64,000 nucleotides of DNA from JBCBKU01 sp965267475 (GTDB lineage: Bacteria; Pseudomonadota; Alphaproteobacteria; Rhodobacterales; Rhodobacteraceae), in assembly GCA_965267475.1 (NCBI GenBank), contig OZ254079.1:62001-126000 (forward strand), given 5' to 3'. The notes below the pieces were generated by a model. That model did no database searches and was not told where the DNA came from. It saw nothing but the letters and a program-made list of their open reading frames with translations. Position numbers and translations under genes: made by a program. How positions within the stretch are numbered: position 1 is the stretch's first letter; the number at the start of each line of letters is the position of its first letter. Of the stretch, positions 33,168 to 41,855 are shown piece by piece.

Positions 33168-34421
33168 TCAGGTCTCGTCCAGTCGGGTGGCGGCAAGAAG
33201 GGCAATCGCCACGAGTTTCAGGGCACAGGGCAGGCCTGCGTAGAGGATCGTCAATGTCGTCAGGGCCGCATCGCTGTTGGCGGCACCTGTCTGAAATCCG
33301 CTTATGTCGAGAAGCGGCAGAAGCGTGATGGCGGCCAGCGCGAGCGTGAACTTGGTCACGAAAGACCAAAGTCCGAACCCCTGCGCGGCTGAAGGGGCGA
33401 TCTTCGCCATGCGTGCGGCAAAGATCGCGGGAAGAAGCGTCATGTCGGCGCCGATGGCCGCCCCCGAGGCAAGGCAAATCAAAGCAAAAGGCACGGCGTC
33501 GCCTGGCCCGAGGAAGATCGCGTAGCCAAAGGCAAGGATCGCGAGGACCATCGCGATGAGAAGCGCCTGTTTTGTCCCGATCCGGCGAGCCACCCATCCC
33601 CAGAGGGGGGCGGATGCCGCTGCGGCCAGAAAGAACAACAGCAAAAGCGGGCCTTCCCAGCCCGGAGCCTCAAGTCGGCTTTCGACAAAGAACAGGAACA
33701 GCGTGGAACTTACCGCGACAGGCGTTGCGTTGACCAAAGCGATCAGCAGAAGTCGCCGTGTCAGACCATCGGCAAGAATGTCGGCAATCGGTGTGCTTTC
33801 TTCCGCCACGCCGCCTTGCCATTCGCGCTGCATTGCGAAGACGGCAAGCGCGACCAAGCCAACAAATCCGACAGCGAACAGCGCAAAGGGCGCGCCGCTG
33901 TAGATCGCCAGGACGGTCGGCAAGGCCGCCGCCGCCGAGATGCCCAAAAGCGCACCGGTTTCGCGCCAGGCCGCAAGGCGAACATGGCCCTTGGTTCCTA
34001 GCGTATCGGCCTTCCTGACACCTTCAGCATAAAAGCAGATGGTCAAATAGCTGAAAGCCGTGAACAGGGCTGCAAGCGTGATCGCGAACCAAAGAAGCGG
34101 GGCAAAGGGCGGCGTCACGGCGAATAGACCAAGCATGGCAAGCGCCATCACACAGGCCGCGCCCGCGACGGTTGCACCCCGAAACGCACGTGATCGTTCC
34201 GACAGCCAGCCCAGGACCGGATCTTGCACGAAATCGAACAGACGCAGCCCGAACAGGACGGCCCCGAGCGCGCCCAACCCAACGCCGTACTGATCGGCAA
34301 AAAACTTGGGCGCGTGGATATAGATCGGCAACCCTGCCGCAGCGAGCATCGCCGCAAACAGCGCATATCCGGACAGGTTTCGGCCATCCGTGCGCGGCAA
34401 AGATTGCGCCACGACGGTCAT
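33168..34421 (-). CDS. MFS transporter
   Basis: 417 residues with twelve predicted membrane helices of the major facilitator type. The intracellular loop motif QDPVLGWLSERSR resembles the D-P-x-x-G-x-x-S-D-R motif of the GPH/MelB-like branch. The substrate is unknown. The ATG at 34421 overlaps the stop of the DUF1365 gene (ATGA); the open frame further upstream is antisense noise. It belongs to the same operon and presumably moves a compound made or changed by the oxidoreductases around it. Confidence 0.9.
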   Translation of the reverse strand: MTVVAQSLPRTDGRNLSGYALFAAMLAAAGLPIYIHAPKFFADQYGVGLGALGAVLFGLRLFDFVQDPVLGWLSERSRAFRGATVAGAACVMALAMLGLFAVTPPFAPLLWFAITLAALFTAFSYLTICFYAEGVRKADTLGTKGHVRLAAWRETGALLGISAAAALPTVLAIYSGAPFALFAVGFVGLVALAVFAMQREWQGGVAEESTPIADILADGLTRRLLLIALVNATPVAVSSTLFLFFVESRLEAPGWEGPLLLLFFLAAAASAPLWGWVARRIGTKQALLIAMVLAILAFGYAIFLGPGDAVPFALICLASGAAIGADMTLLPAIFAARMAKIAPSAAQGFGLWSFVTKFTLALAAITLLPLLDISGFQTGAANSDAALTTLTILYAGLPCALKLVAIALLAATRLDET

Positions 34422-35182
34422 CGGGTGACCTCTTCCGCCGGTGGTTCGGGCCGGACATTCCAGCGTGCGCCCTTCCACCACAGTTTCAGCGCTTGCCAAT
34501 GGATCAGGCCAAGCACCCGCCTTGACCCAAGCGGGCGGCGCAAGGCGGCCCCCAGGATCGTGCTGGCGGTCATTGGGCGTGCGTGGCCTGTCAAAGTTGC
34601 ATAAAGCCCGCCGTCGCCTTCCGAGAAGTCGATCCAGATACCGACGCGATCGTCGCGGAAATCAAACCGAAAGGCATAGCCGCCGTCGATCCGCTGAAAC
34701 GGCGAGACGTGGAAAACCTTCTTTGCGGTCAGGATGTCAGAGCGTGTGATTTCGCCCAAATCCTCTCGGTGACAAAGATAGGAATGGCGGTCGCCATATG
34801 TGTTGGTCACCTCGGCAATCACCACGACCAGGCGACCTGCCGCATCGTCGACCAGCCAGAAGCTGACCGGGTTGAAGACATGACCCATGACCCGAGGCTG
34901 TGCGAGCAGGCGAATGCGTCCGTTGGCCGTATGGGCCAGTTGATGCATCTCAAGGACATCCCGGACCCAGGCCACGCCCCGACCCTCGCCCGGCGTGCCC
35001 CCATGATCTTTGTCGTGCAAGGACGTCAGGGCGCGGCCATTCCTCCGGAACAGCGGGCCTTCTGCCACATCGGCTTCGGGATCGAGCAATACATAGTCGA
35101 CGCCGTACGAGAACGCATTCTCGACCTTGCCGCGCCGCCCGTGGAACGTGCGCCCCTGGATATGTTGGACGGCTTGGGTCAC
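34418..35182 (-). CDS. DUF1365 family protein
   Basis: 254 residues. The family motifs RVMGHVFNPVSFWL, VIAEVTNTYGDRHSYLC and KVFHVSPFQRIDGGYAFRF are all present. DUF1365 genes nearly always sit beside the FAD-dependent oxidoreductase found next door and often beside a cyclopropane-synthase-like gene, so they are thought to act in fatty-acid modification. Coupled by four-base overlaps to both the FAD enzyme upstream and the MFS gene downstream. No membrane helix or signal peptide. Confidence 0.92.
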   Translation of the reverse strand: MTQAVQHIQGRTFHGRRGKVENAFSYGVDYVLLDPEADVAEGPLFRRNGRALTSLHDKDHGGTPGEGRGVAWVRDVLEMHQLAHTANGRIRLLAQPRVMGHVFNPVSFWLVDDAAGRLVVVIAEVTNTYGDRHSYLCHREDLGEITRSDILTAKKVFHVSPFQRIDGGYAFRFDFRDDRVGIWIDFSEGDGGLYATLTGHARPMTASTILGAALRRPLGSRRVLGLIHWQALKLWWKGARWNVRPEPPAEEVTR

Positions 35183-36480
35183 TCGGCGGCCAACAAGGGC
35201 TGCACCGATGTCTGCGCCAGTTCCGCGGCCACATCCGCCGCGCTTCGCAATCCATCCTCATGGAAACCGTTGCCCATCCAGGCACCGGCAAACCAAGTGT
35301 GGTTTTGGCCATTTATGGCGCGGACGATGTCCTGCGCTGCCAAAGCACCCATGTCATAGACGGGATGACGGAACGTGACCTGATCATAGATCAGCTCATC
35401 CCGCACCTCTCGTTTCGTGTTCAGCGTCACGAAGAGCGGATCATCATTCGGGATCGTTTGAAGCAGGTTCATCCAATAGGTCAGGTCGATCCGTTCGGAC
35501 TTGGCGCCGGCATCCTCGGTATAATTCCAGGCAGACCAAGCCGAACGCCGCTTGGGCATCATGCGTGTATCCGCGTGCAAAATGGCTTCATTCGGTTGGT
35601 ACCGAATTGCCGACAATGCGGTCCGCTCAACCCCCGAAGGATCAGCGATCATGCGAAGCGTATCGTCGGAATGGGTCGCAAAGATCACTTCGTCGAAGGG
35701 TTCCCACTCGGCTCCGTGGGCGCGCACTTCTGCGCCCGGACCGGTACGGCGCACACCCGCAACCGGTGCGTTCAGGCGAATGTCGACGCCCCGCGATTCA
35801 AGCCGCCGGGTCAAGCGGCTGACATATTCAACCGACCCGCCCTGTACCGTCCGCCACTGATGTGACCCGCCATATGACATCAGCGCGTGGTTTTCGAAGA
35901 AGCGGACCATCGCTTCGGCCGGGAAATCCAGGATCTTTTCGGTCGGGGTCGACCAGATGGCACCTGACAGCGGCGCAAGATAGTAGTCGCGGAACCACCC
36001 ACCCAACTGCAGGGTTTCGATCAGATCGCCAATGGTGGCATCGCCCTGCCCTAGCGCCGCGCGCGCGTTCTTATTGAACCTGAATATGTCGCGGATCATG
36101 CGGATGAAGCCCGGACGCAACACGTTCCGGCGTTGCGCGACCACTGCATTGATGCTCCGAAGCCCATATTCGATCCGACCACCGTCTATCGATGCCCCGA
36201 AACTCATGTCGCTTTCGATCGTCGAGACGCCAAGATCGTCAAACAATTTGGTCAGAAGCGGGTAATTCGCGTGGTTGAAGACGATGAAGCCAGTGTCCAC
36301 GGGCTGTGTCCCATGGCGCCCCGCCACAACAGTGCGGGCATGCCCACCCAGCCTTGGTTCGGCTTCAAACAGAACGACTTTCGCCCGATCCGATAGAAAC
36401 CAGGCGGCCCCGAGCCCCGAAATGCCGCCACCGATGACCGCAATGCGACGTGGCGCAGCGTCCGTTGTTTCAAAGGGCAT
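35179..36480 (-). CDS. FAD-dependent oxidoreductase (amine oxidase-like)
   Basis: 433 residues. The dinucleotide motif IAVIGGGISGLGAAWFL is at residues 13-29, followed by FEAEPRLGGHARTV and the FNHANYPLLTKLF segment typical of this desaturase-like amine-oxidase group. The C-terminal FAGAWMGNGFHEDGLRSA closes the FAD site. It is first in the operon of DUF1365, MFS, DUF3833 and SDR genes and divergent from rpoE-chrR. In Rhodobacter sphaeroides the corresponding operon is part of the sigma-E/ChrR regulon; a role in modified (furan or cyclopropane) fatty acids is possible but is inference here. Confidence 0.9.
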   Translation of the reverse strand: MPFETTDAAPRRIAVIGGGISGLGAAWFLSDRAKVVLFEAEPRLGGHARTVVAGRHGTQPVDTGFIVFNHANYPLLTKLFDDLGVSTIESDMSFGASIDGGRIEYGLRSINAVVAQRRNVLRPGFIRMIRDIFRFNKNARAALGQGDATIGDLIETLQLGGWFRDYYLAPLSGAIWSTPTEKILDFPAEAMVRFFENHALMSYGGSHQWRTVQGGSVEYVSRLTRRLESRGVDIRLNAPVAGVRRTGPGAEVRAHGAEWEPFDEVIFATHSDDTLRMIADPSGVERTALSAIRYQPNEAILHADTRMMPKRRSAWSAWNYTEDAGAKSERIDLTYWMNLLQTIPNDDPLFVTLNTKREVRDELIYDQVTFRHPVYDMGALAAQDIVRAINGQNHTWFAGAWMGNGFHEDGLRSAADVAAELAQTSVQPLLAAE

Positions 36481-36571
36481 TTGGCATGTCTCCGTGCGAT
36501 CATTCTTGGTCTTAAGGTTTTATACGCATGAAACCGCCGGGCGGATGTCAGGAAAAAAATCCACGTTTCGG

Positions 36572-36601
36572 TGATCCGGTTGGCAATCGGCTGCGTAACG
36601 C
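36572..36601 (+). promoter_or_regulatory. ECF sigma-E (ChrR-group) type promoter of rpoE-chrR
   Basis: TGATCC, 18 bases, then TAACGC. TGATCC is the -35 I recall for RpoE of the ChrR group; a TAA-type -10 fits. It would make rpoE autoregulated and places the transcription start close to 36607, which argues for a start codon downstream of that point. Confidence 0.55.
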
Positions 36602-36707
36602 TGGTATGAATTCGGTTGCGACGATTGGGGAACTCGCTCATCCATCAACCTCGAAAGAGGTTGGCGCTGAACGTGCCCGCCGAAGTCAAAAGGCGGTGAA
36701 AGCCGGC

Positions 36708-37268
36708 ATGACAGCAACCGATGCGAAGAAGATAGAAGACGACGCAAACTGGGCCGCATTGATTGTGCGGATTAGTGCGCATCAGGACCAAAAGGCGTTT
36801 GCCGAGCTGTTTCGGCACTTCGCGCCGCGTGTGAAAGCCTTCCTGATGCGCTCTGGTGCCGGCGAAACGCTTGCCGAGGAATGCGCGCAAGAGACGATGG
36901 CGACCATCTGGCGCAAGGCGGGAATGTTCGATCCCACCCGCGCCAGCGCCGCGACGTGGATCTTCACGATCGCGCGGAATCGCCGGATCGATATGCTGCG
37001 CAAGCAGCGCCGACCGGAACCCGAGGATCTTCCTTGGGGACCAGAACATGAACCGGATCAGGCCGATGTAATGGTCCTGGCCCAAGAGACGGAAAAACTG
37101 GGCGAGGCGATCAAGGCGCTGCCCGAGAAACAAAGGGTACTGATCGAGCGAGCCTATTTTGGCGATCTGTCCCACAGCGAAATCGCTGCGGAAACGGGTT
37201 TGCCCCTGGGCACGATCAAATCCCGAATTAGGTTGGCGCTGGAACGGTTGCGCCGAACGATGCAATAG
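36708..37268 (+). CDS. rpoE: RNA polymerase sigma factor RpoE (ECF, ChrR-controlled)
   Basis: 186 residues from the chosen ATG. Region 2 is seen in FAELFRHFAPRVKAFLMRSG and TWIFTIARNRRIDMLRKQRR. Region 4 is seen in KALPEKQRVLIERAYFGDLS and the HTH SHSEIAAETGLPLGTIKSR. The immediate downstream chrR identifies the group. The open frame extends 60 codons upstream, with ATGs at 36528 and 36606, but the promoter element at 36572-36601 makes those unlikely as main starts. In Rhodobacter sphaeroides this factor drives the response to singlet oxygen. The divergent FAD/DUF1365 operon is its probable target. Confidence 0.93.
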   Translation: MTATDAKKIEDDANWAALIVRISAHQDQKAFAELFRHFAPRVKAFLMRSGAGETLAEECAQETMATIWRKAGMFDPTRASAATWIFTIARNRRIDMLRKQRRPEPEDLPWGPEHEPDQADVMVLAQETEKLGEAIKALPEKQRVLIERAYFGDLSHSEIAAETGLPLGTIKSRIRLALERLRRTMQ

Positions 37269-37280
37269 GCAGTGACGACG

Positions 37281-37928
37281 ATGAAGATTACGCACCACCT
37301 GAGCGACAAGATGCTGATGGCCTATTCGGCCGGAACGCTTCCCGAAGCGTTTGATCTGGTCATCGCGGCCCATGTGTCGATGTGTGACGAATGCCGGGCC
37401 CGGCTGGGGTCATTCGATGCGTTGGGCGGCTCGATTCTGGAAGAGTGCGACGCCCCGGGCACGCTGGAAGTCAGTTTTGAAGACACGCTCGCGCGGATCA
37501 CGGGGGCCGATGTTGTGCCCGAGCCCAAACCGATCCGGATTCCGGGCGATGTGCTTCCGGGTCCCGTTCAGGACTATGTCGGCGGTGGTTTGGACGACGT
37601 GCGCTGGCGTCCAGCCGGCGCAGGCGTCCGCCAGGCCATCCTGAACACGTCGAAAGGCGCATCAGTTCGGCTTCTCAAGATCCCCGCGGGGTCCGCAATG
37701 CCCGATCACGGACATAACGGGACCGAGATGACATTGGTGCTGAAAGGTGCCTTCAAGGACGAACATGACCGGTTCGGCCCGGGTGATGTCGAGATTGCCG
37801 ATGAAGATCTGCATCACACGCCGATTGCGGAAGAAGGTGAAGACTGTATTTGCCTTGCGGCGACGGATGCGCCCCTGAAGTTCAACGGGCTTATCCCGCG
37901 CGTGGCTCAGAAGATCCTTCGGATCTAA
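37281..37928 (+). CDS. chrR: anti-sigma factor ChrR (zinc anti-sigma domain plus cupin)
   Basis: 215 residues from the ATG; a GTG nine bases earlier is possible. The anti-sigma domain carries H6, H31, C35 and C38 (in HVSMCDEC), the same numbers as the zinc ligands of Rhodobacter sphaeroides ChrR, which supports the start. The C-terminal cupin holds H143, H145, E149 and H179 (PDHGHNGTEM and DLHHTP), the second zinc site. ChrR binds RpoE and releases it when singlet oxygen is formed. It begins 12 bases after rpoE, so sigma and anti-sigma are made together. Confidence 0.95.
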   Translation: MKITHHLSDKMLMAYSAGTLPEAFDLVIAAHVSMCDECRARLGSFDALGGSILEECDAPGTLEVSFEDTLARITGADVVPEPKPIRIPGDVLPGPVQDYVGGGLDDVRWRPAGAGVRQAILNTSKGASVRLLKIPAGSAMPDHGHNGTEMTLVLKGAFKDEHDRFGPGDVEIADEDLHHTPIAEEGEDCICLAATDAPLKFNGLIPRVAQKILRI

Positions 37929-37944
37929 CCTCGCGCTCGCCGGG

Positions 37945-39108
37945 TTATTCGCCCGGCTCCAATGCGCGGATCCGTGACGACGGCGGATCCGCCTCAAGTT
38001 CTTCGAAATCAAAGTTGTCCAGCCGGGCGGCGCGTTTACCGGCACGCTCCGCCGCCGTGCCGATCCCGTCCAAATCGCGGCGGGCTTGATCGAAATGCGT
38101 CTCAAGCTTGCCGACGCGGTCGACCACCAGTTCGACATCTCTGTGCAGCAAGGACAGCGTCTTGCGGATCGCGCCCGCCTGTTCACGCATGCGCGCGTCC
38201 TTCAGGATCGCCCGCATCGTATTCAGAGTCGCCATGCACGTCGTAGGGGACACGATCCACACCCTGTGGTCGAACCCGTCACGCACAAGATCGGCAAAGT
38301 TCGCATGAAGCTCGGCATAGACCGCTTCGGACGGCAGGAACATCAATGCGCCATCGGCTGTCTCGCCTTCGATGATATACTTCTGGGCGATATCCCGAAT
38401 GTGCTTCTTCACGGCCGCCTTCATGGCTTTGATCGCTTCGTTCAGGTCCCAATCCGATGTGGCGGCACGCAGGGCCTCATAGGCCTCAAGCGGAAACTTG
38501 GAATCGATGGCGATAGGTCCCGGAGGGTTCGGCAGATGGATCAGGCAATCGACCCGTTTGCCGTTCGACAAGGTCGCCTGCCAGCTATAGGCATCCGATG
38601 GCAGCGCCTTGCCAACGATGTCCTTCAATTGGATCTCCCCGAACGCGCCGCGGGTCTGCTTGTTCGACAGGATGTCCTGAAGGCTTAGGACATCGCCCGA
38701 CAGCTTCGTGATGTTGTCCTGCGCCTTGTCAATTGCGGTCAGGCGTTCCTGCAACTCGCCCAAAGACCTGGCCGTTCGCGTGGCCGAGCCTTGCAGGTTT
38801 TCATGCATGCGGGTCGACACCTCTGCCAGGCGGCGCTCCATCAGTTGAAGCGTCTGCGCCTGCTGTTGCGCCTGCGCCTTTGTTACGCTTTCAAGCCCAC
38901 CGACAAGTTGCTGCTGCCCGGCCGTCAATCCATCAACCCGGGTTCCCATCGCCGCCAGATGCCGGATCGCGGTCTCGGTCGCGCGGGCCGAGCGTCCGGC
39001 CCGGCCCACCGCCATGAGAAGAAGCAATACCACCACGGCAACAACGCCGCCGGCCGCCAAGACCAGCGGATCATTCCACGCATATGTCTGGCCCGCGATT
39101 TCGATCAT
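37945..39108 (-). CDS. rmuC: DNA recombination protein RmuC
   Basis: 387 residues. An N-terminal membrane helix (VLAAGGVVAVVVLLLLMAVG) is followed by a long coiled coil rich in Gln/Leu (about 60-140) and the RmuC nuclease-like domain with RGAFGEIQLKDIV, DCLIHLPNPPGPIAIDSKFP and VWIVSPTTCMATLNTMRAI. RmuC limits inversion at short inverted repeats. The chosen ATG overlaps the mutL stop (ATGA), so the two repair-related genes form one unit. Confidence 0.94.
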   Translation of the reverse strand: MIEIAGQTYAWNDPLVLAAGGVVAVVVLLLLMAVGRAGRSARATETAIRHLAAMGTRVDGLTAGQQQLVGGLESVTKAQAQQQAQTLQLMERRLAEVSTRMHENLQGSATRTARSLGELQERLTAIDKAQDNITKLSGDVLSLQDILSNKQTRGAFGEIQLKDIVGKALPSDAYSWQATLSNGKRVDCLIHLPNPPGPIAIDSKFPLEAYEALRAATSDWDLNEAIKAMKAAVKKHIRDIAQKYIIEGETADGALMFLPSEAVYAELHANFADLVRDGFDHRVWIVSPTTCMATLNTMRAILKDARMREQAGAIRKTLSLLHRDVELVVDRVGKLETHFDQARRDLDGIGTAAERAGKRAARLDNFDFEELEADPPSSRIRALEPGE

Positions 39109-40913
39109 GTCCGCCCAAACAACCTTTCGATGTCTTTCAGCTTCAGCTCCACATAGGTGGGACGACCATGGTTGCACTGGCCCGAATTTGGAGTGGTCTC
39201 CATCTGCCTGAGGAGCGCATTCATCTCGTCGCCCGACATGCGCCGCCCCGACCGAACGGACCCGTGGCAGGCAATCCGCGACAGCACCGCGTCGATCCGC
39301 GATTTCAGCGTTTCGGTTTGGCCCCAATCCGCCAACTCATCCAAGAGATCGCGGACCAGAGCCTCGGCGTTGACCTGGCCTAGCACCGCAGGCGTCGCAC
39401 GGACAGCGATGGCGCCCGGGCCGAAGGCTTCGATCTCGAAACCCAATGCGCCAAATTCATCCGACCGCGCCAGGATCATACCGGCATCACCCTCGGACAA
39501 CTCGATGATCTCGGGCACCAATAGCGCCTGCGACGGAACACCATTCTCCGCCATCAGGCCTTTCAGCTTTTCATAGACCAACCGCTCATGCGCGGCGTGT
39601 TGGTCGACAATGACCACCCCGTCGCCTGTCTGCGCGATGATGTAATTCTCATGAAGCTGGGCCCGCGCGGCCCCCAGCGGTGCATCTGCCTGAGTTTCGG
39701 CCTCTGGCTCTATCCGAGCCGAGGGTTGCATCGGCGCTTCGACCCTCGGCGCCTCGGCAAATCCACGCGATGGACGCGATGCCAAGTCCATTTGATAGAC
39801 GACCGCCTCGGGCGCAGGTTGGATCGCCCCCAGCGTCGCCGCGCCCACGGTGGAAGACGCGCGATGCCCTGCACCCGCCAGCGCATGGCGCAGTCCCGAG
39901 ACGATCAGCCCGCGGACGATCCCCGGTTCGCGGAACCGCACTTCGGATTTGGCCGGGTGGACGTTCACATCTACGCGGGTGGGATCGCAGGTGACGAATA
40001 GAACCGCTGCGGGGTGCCGGTCGCGGCTCAGAAGGTCCCGGTAGCCAGCGCGCAAGGCACCCACGAACAACTTGTCGCGCACGGGCCGCCCGTTCACGAA
40101 CAGGAACTGTTGAAGCGCTGAGCCGCGGGAATAGGTCGGCAAAGCCGCAAACCCGGTCAGTCGGTGCCCTTCGCGATCGGCGTCAATCTCAACTGCGTTC
40201 TCGGCGAATTCTGCGCCAAGGATCCGGCGCGCGCGCCCCTTGGTCGCATCGAACAGATCGCCGGTTTCGGCTTCGGCCTGGAACACCACGCGTCCTTCGA
40301 CCCCCTGGGACAGATCGCGAAGGGTGAAGCCGATATGCGGCTCGGCCAGCGCAAGGCGCTTCACCACATCGGTGATCGCCTGGCTTTCAGCCCGGTCCGT
40401 GCGCAGGAACTTGAGCCGCGCGGGCGTCGCGAAAAACAGATCGCGCAGTTCCACGACAGTTCCTGGCGCGCCTGCTGCCGGACGAGCAGGTGCGATCTGC
40501 CCGCCTTCGACCGAAATTTCCATCGCGTCCGCATCCGCAACCCGGGATGTGATCGTCAACCGTCCCGCCGCACCCATCGAAGCCAGGGCTTCGCCGCGGA
40601 AGCCAAAACTTGAGATACGCAGAAGATCCGACCCATCGATCTTGGACGTGGCGTGGCGCGCGACAGCCAGATGGAGTTCGGCGTCGGGAATACCTGACCC
40701 GTCATCGGTGACGCGGATCAGCCGCTTGCCACCGTCGGCAGTCGCCACCTCGATACGGGACGCCCCGGCATCAATCGCGTTCTCGACCAGTTCCTTCACG
40801 GCCGAGGCCGGCCTTTCGACGACTTCGCCCGCCGCGATTTGGTTGATCGCAGTGTCGCTAAGCGCCCGAATAGGTGCGCGAAATTCGCTTATCTTGGGGT
40901 CTGGGGCGGACAT
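39105..40913 (-). CDS. mutL: DNA mismatch repair protein MutL
   Basis: 602 residues. The GHL ATPase domain shows IAAGEVVERPASAVKELVEN, the N-site DAGA, DDGSGIP and FGFRGEAL. The C-terminal dimerisation domain contains DQHAAHERLVYE, the DQHA(x)2E(x)4E metal-binding motif of nicking MutL proteins, and it ends with the FGRT (FxR) motif. This implies latent endonuclease activity, usual where MutH is absent. The ATG giving MSAPDPKISEF is chosen over an earlier in-frame one that adds a basic, non-conserved leader. Confidence 0.96.
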   Translation of the reverse strand: MSAPDPKISEFRAPIRALSDTAINQIAAGEVVERPASAVKELVENAIDAGASRIEVATADGGKRLIRVTDDGSGIPDAELHLAVARHATSKIDGSDLLRISSFGFRGEALASMGAAGRLTITSRVADADAMEISVEGGQIAPARPAAGAPGTVVELRDLFFATPARLKFLRTDRAESQAITDVVKRLALAEPHIGFTLRDLSQGVEGRVVFQAEAETGDLFDATKGRARRILGAEFAENAVEIDADREGHRLTGFAALPTYSRGSALQQFLFVNGRPVRDKLFVGALRAGYRDLLSRDRHPAAVLFVTCDPTRVDVNVHPAKSEVRFREPGIVRGLIVSGLRHALAGAGHRASSTVGAATLGAIQPAPEAVVYQMDLASRPSRGFAEAPRVEAPMQPSARIEPEAETQADAPLGAARAQLHENYIIAQTGDGVVIVDQHAAHERLVYEKLKGLMAENGVPSQALLVPEIIELSEGDAGMILARSDEFGALGFEIEAFGPGAIAVRATPAVLGQVNAEALVRDLLDELADWGQTETLKSRIDAVLSRIACHGSVRSGRRMSGDEMNALLRQMETTPNSGQCNHGRPTYVELKLKDIERLFGRT

Positions 40914-40972
40914 GCCACAAGGTCTAGCATGGCCAAGTTTGATTCGGCCATGCACGATCTTCCGCCGTGAGC

Positions 40973-41173
40973 TCACTTGCGGCGGAAGATGTCCCAGATG
41001 GCTGCAATGGCCAAAAGCGCGAGCGTCACAATCGCGACCTGTGTGAAATCATCGCCGCCGACAGGTAAAACTCCGGCTGTGGCAACAGGAACCGCCCGAC
41101 TCAAAATGGACAGAAGCAAGGCAATCGATGTCCCCAACACGAATGCAGCCCCGTAGATGTTCAACTTCTTCAT
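40973..41173 (-). CDS. small membrane protein
   Basis: 66 residues with two hydrophobic segments (IYGAAFVLGTSIALLLSILS and QVAIVTLALLAIAAIWDIF) and a basic tail FRRK, giving an inner-membrane hairpin. No family recognised. It lies 59 bases upstream of mutL on the same strand and just downstream of an AT-rich tract, from which it may be transcribed. Confidence 0.65.
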   Translation of the reverse strand: MKKLNIYGAAFVLGTSIALLLSILSRAVPVATAGVLPVGGDDFTQVAIVTLALLAIAAIWDIFRRK

Positions 41174-41225
41174 GTGGCAACCCCGGAATGGTTAGAGCGT
41201 CAAGGCGCACCCCAGACTACCATTG

Positions 41226-41239
41226 ATTTGTCAACAAAT
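41226..41239. promoter_or_regulatory. dyad in the AT-rich divergent region
   Basis: ATTTGT-CA-ACAAAT is a perfect 6-2-6 inverted repeat within about 130 bases of strikingly AT-rich DNA (41215-41345), between the small membrane gene and the HTH gene. It could be the operator of that HTH protein, which is inference. Confidence 0.45.
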
Positions 41240-41360
41240 GTCAAAAAATTTCATAAATGATGATTTTTTGGCAATATCTACCTTAAATTGTATCTAATTA
41301 CGTAAATTATACGATATCTTGATGAATTGATCCTTGATAAACTAAGAGCGAACTGCAACT

Positions 41361-41855
41361 ATGTTGGTGAATAGCAGTCATTCTGACAGGCGCACCTTGG
41401 AAAATTCGAATCGAGAAGATCTCGGCATCCCGCGCGTCCGGCGCGATTTCGGAAAGTCGAAATGGACGCTCGCCGAGGCTAAGGAAGCCTCTGGTCTCAG
41501 CCTAAACACCGTTCGGCGCATTTTGGAAGGCGACGCAGAAAAAGCCCATCCGAACTCAATCCTGAAGCTTCAGAGGGCGCTGGACAGCTTTTTTGCACGG
41601 CAGCGGTTCCCAGGGGATGTTCCGGATCGGCGCAGCGATCAGGTCGCAATCATACCTGATGGCTCGTCTCTGGGTTCGGCAGAACAGCTGGCCAAGTCGC
41701 TCGCCAAGTGCCTTCAATCGCTTGCAATCGAACCGCCACAGGTGACCAAAGACAGTTCTGCTGCCGTTGACAGAATTCGACATCTGTTGATCGTCGCTGA
41801 CTCCAACCTTCAAGCGCTGACGCCCAACGGACCCAAAGTTCAAGACGAAACCTAG
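41361..41855 (+). CDS. small HTH DNA-binding protein
   Basis: 164 residues. Residues about 36-60 (WTLAEAKEASGLSLNTVRRI) fit a Cro/C1-like helix-turn-helix; the preceding RVRRDFGKSK is basic. The rest (SAEQLAKSLAKCLQSLAIEP onward) is helical and may dimerise. The gene is preceded by AT-rich DNA unlike its surroundings, and its codon use is less GC-biased than that of its neighbours, which suggests acquisition or a silenced locus. The stop overlaps that of the convergent M16 gene by four bases. No partner toxin is seen. Confidence 0.7.
   Translation: MLVNSSHSDRRTLENSNREDLGIPRVRRDFGKSKWTLAEAKEASGLSLNTVRRILEGDAEKAHPNSILKLQRALDSFFARQRFPGDVPDRRSDQVAIIPDGSSLGSAEQLAKSLAKCLQSLAIEPPQVTKDSSAAVDRIRHLLIVADSNLQALTPNGPKVQDET

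Noticed and set aside
41361..41855. Toxin-antitoxin module
   Set aside because: Only one HTH gene is present; the flanking genes are a membrane hairpin protein and an M16 peptidase, neither resembling a known toxin.
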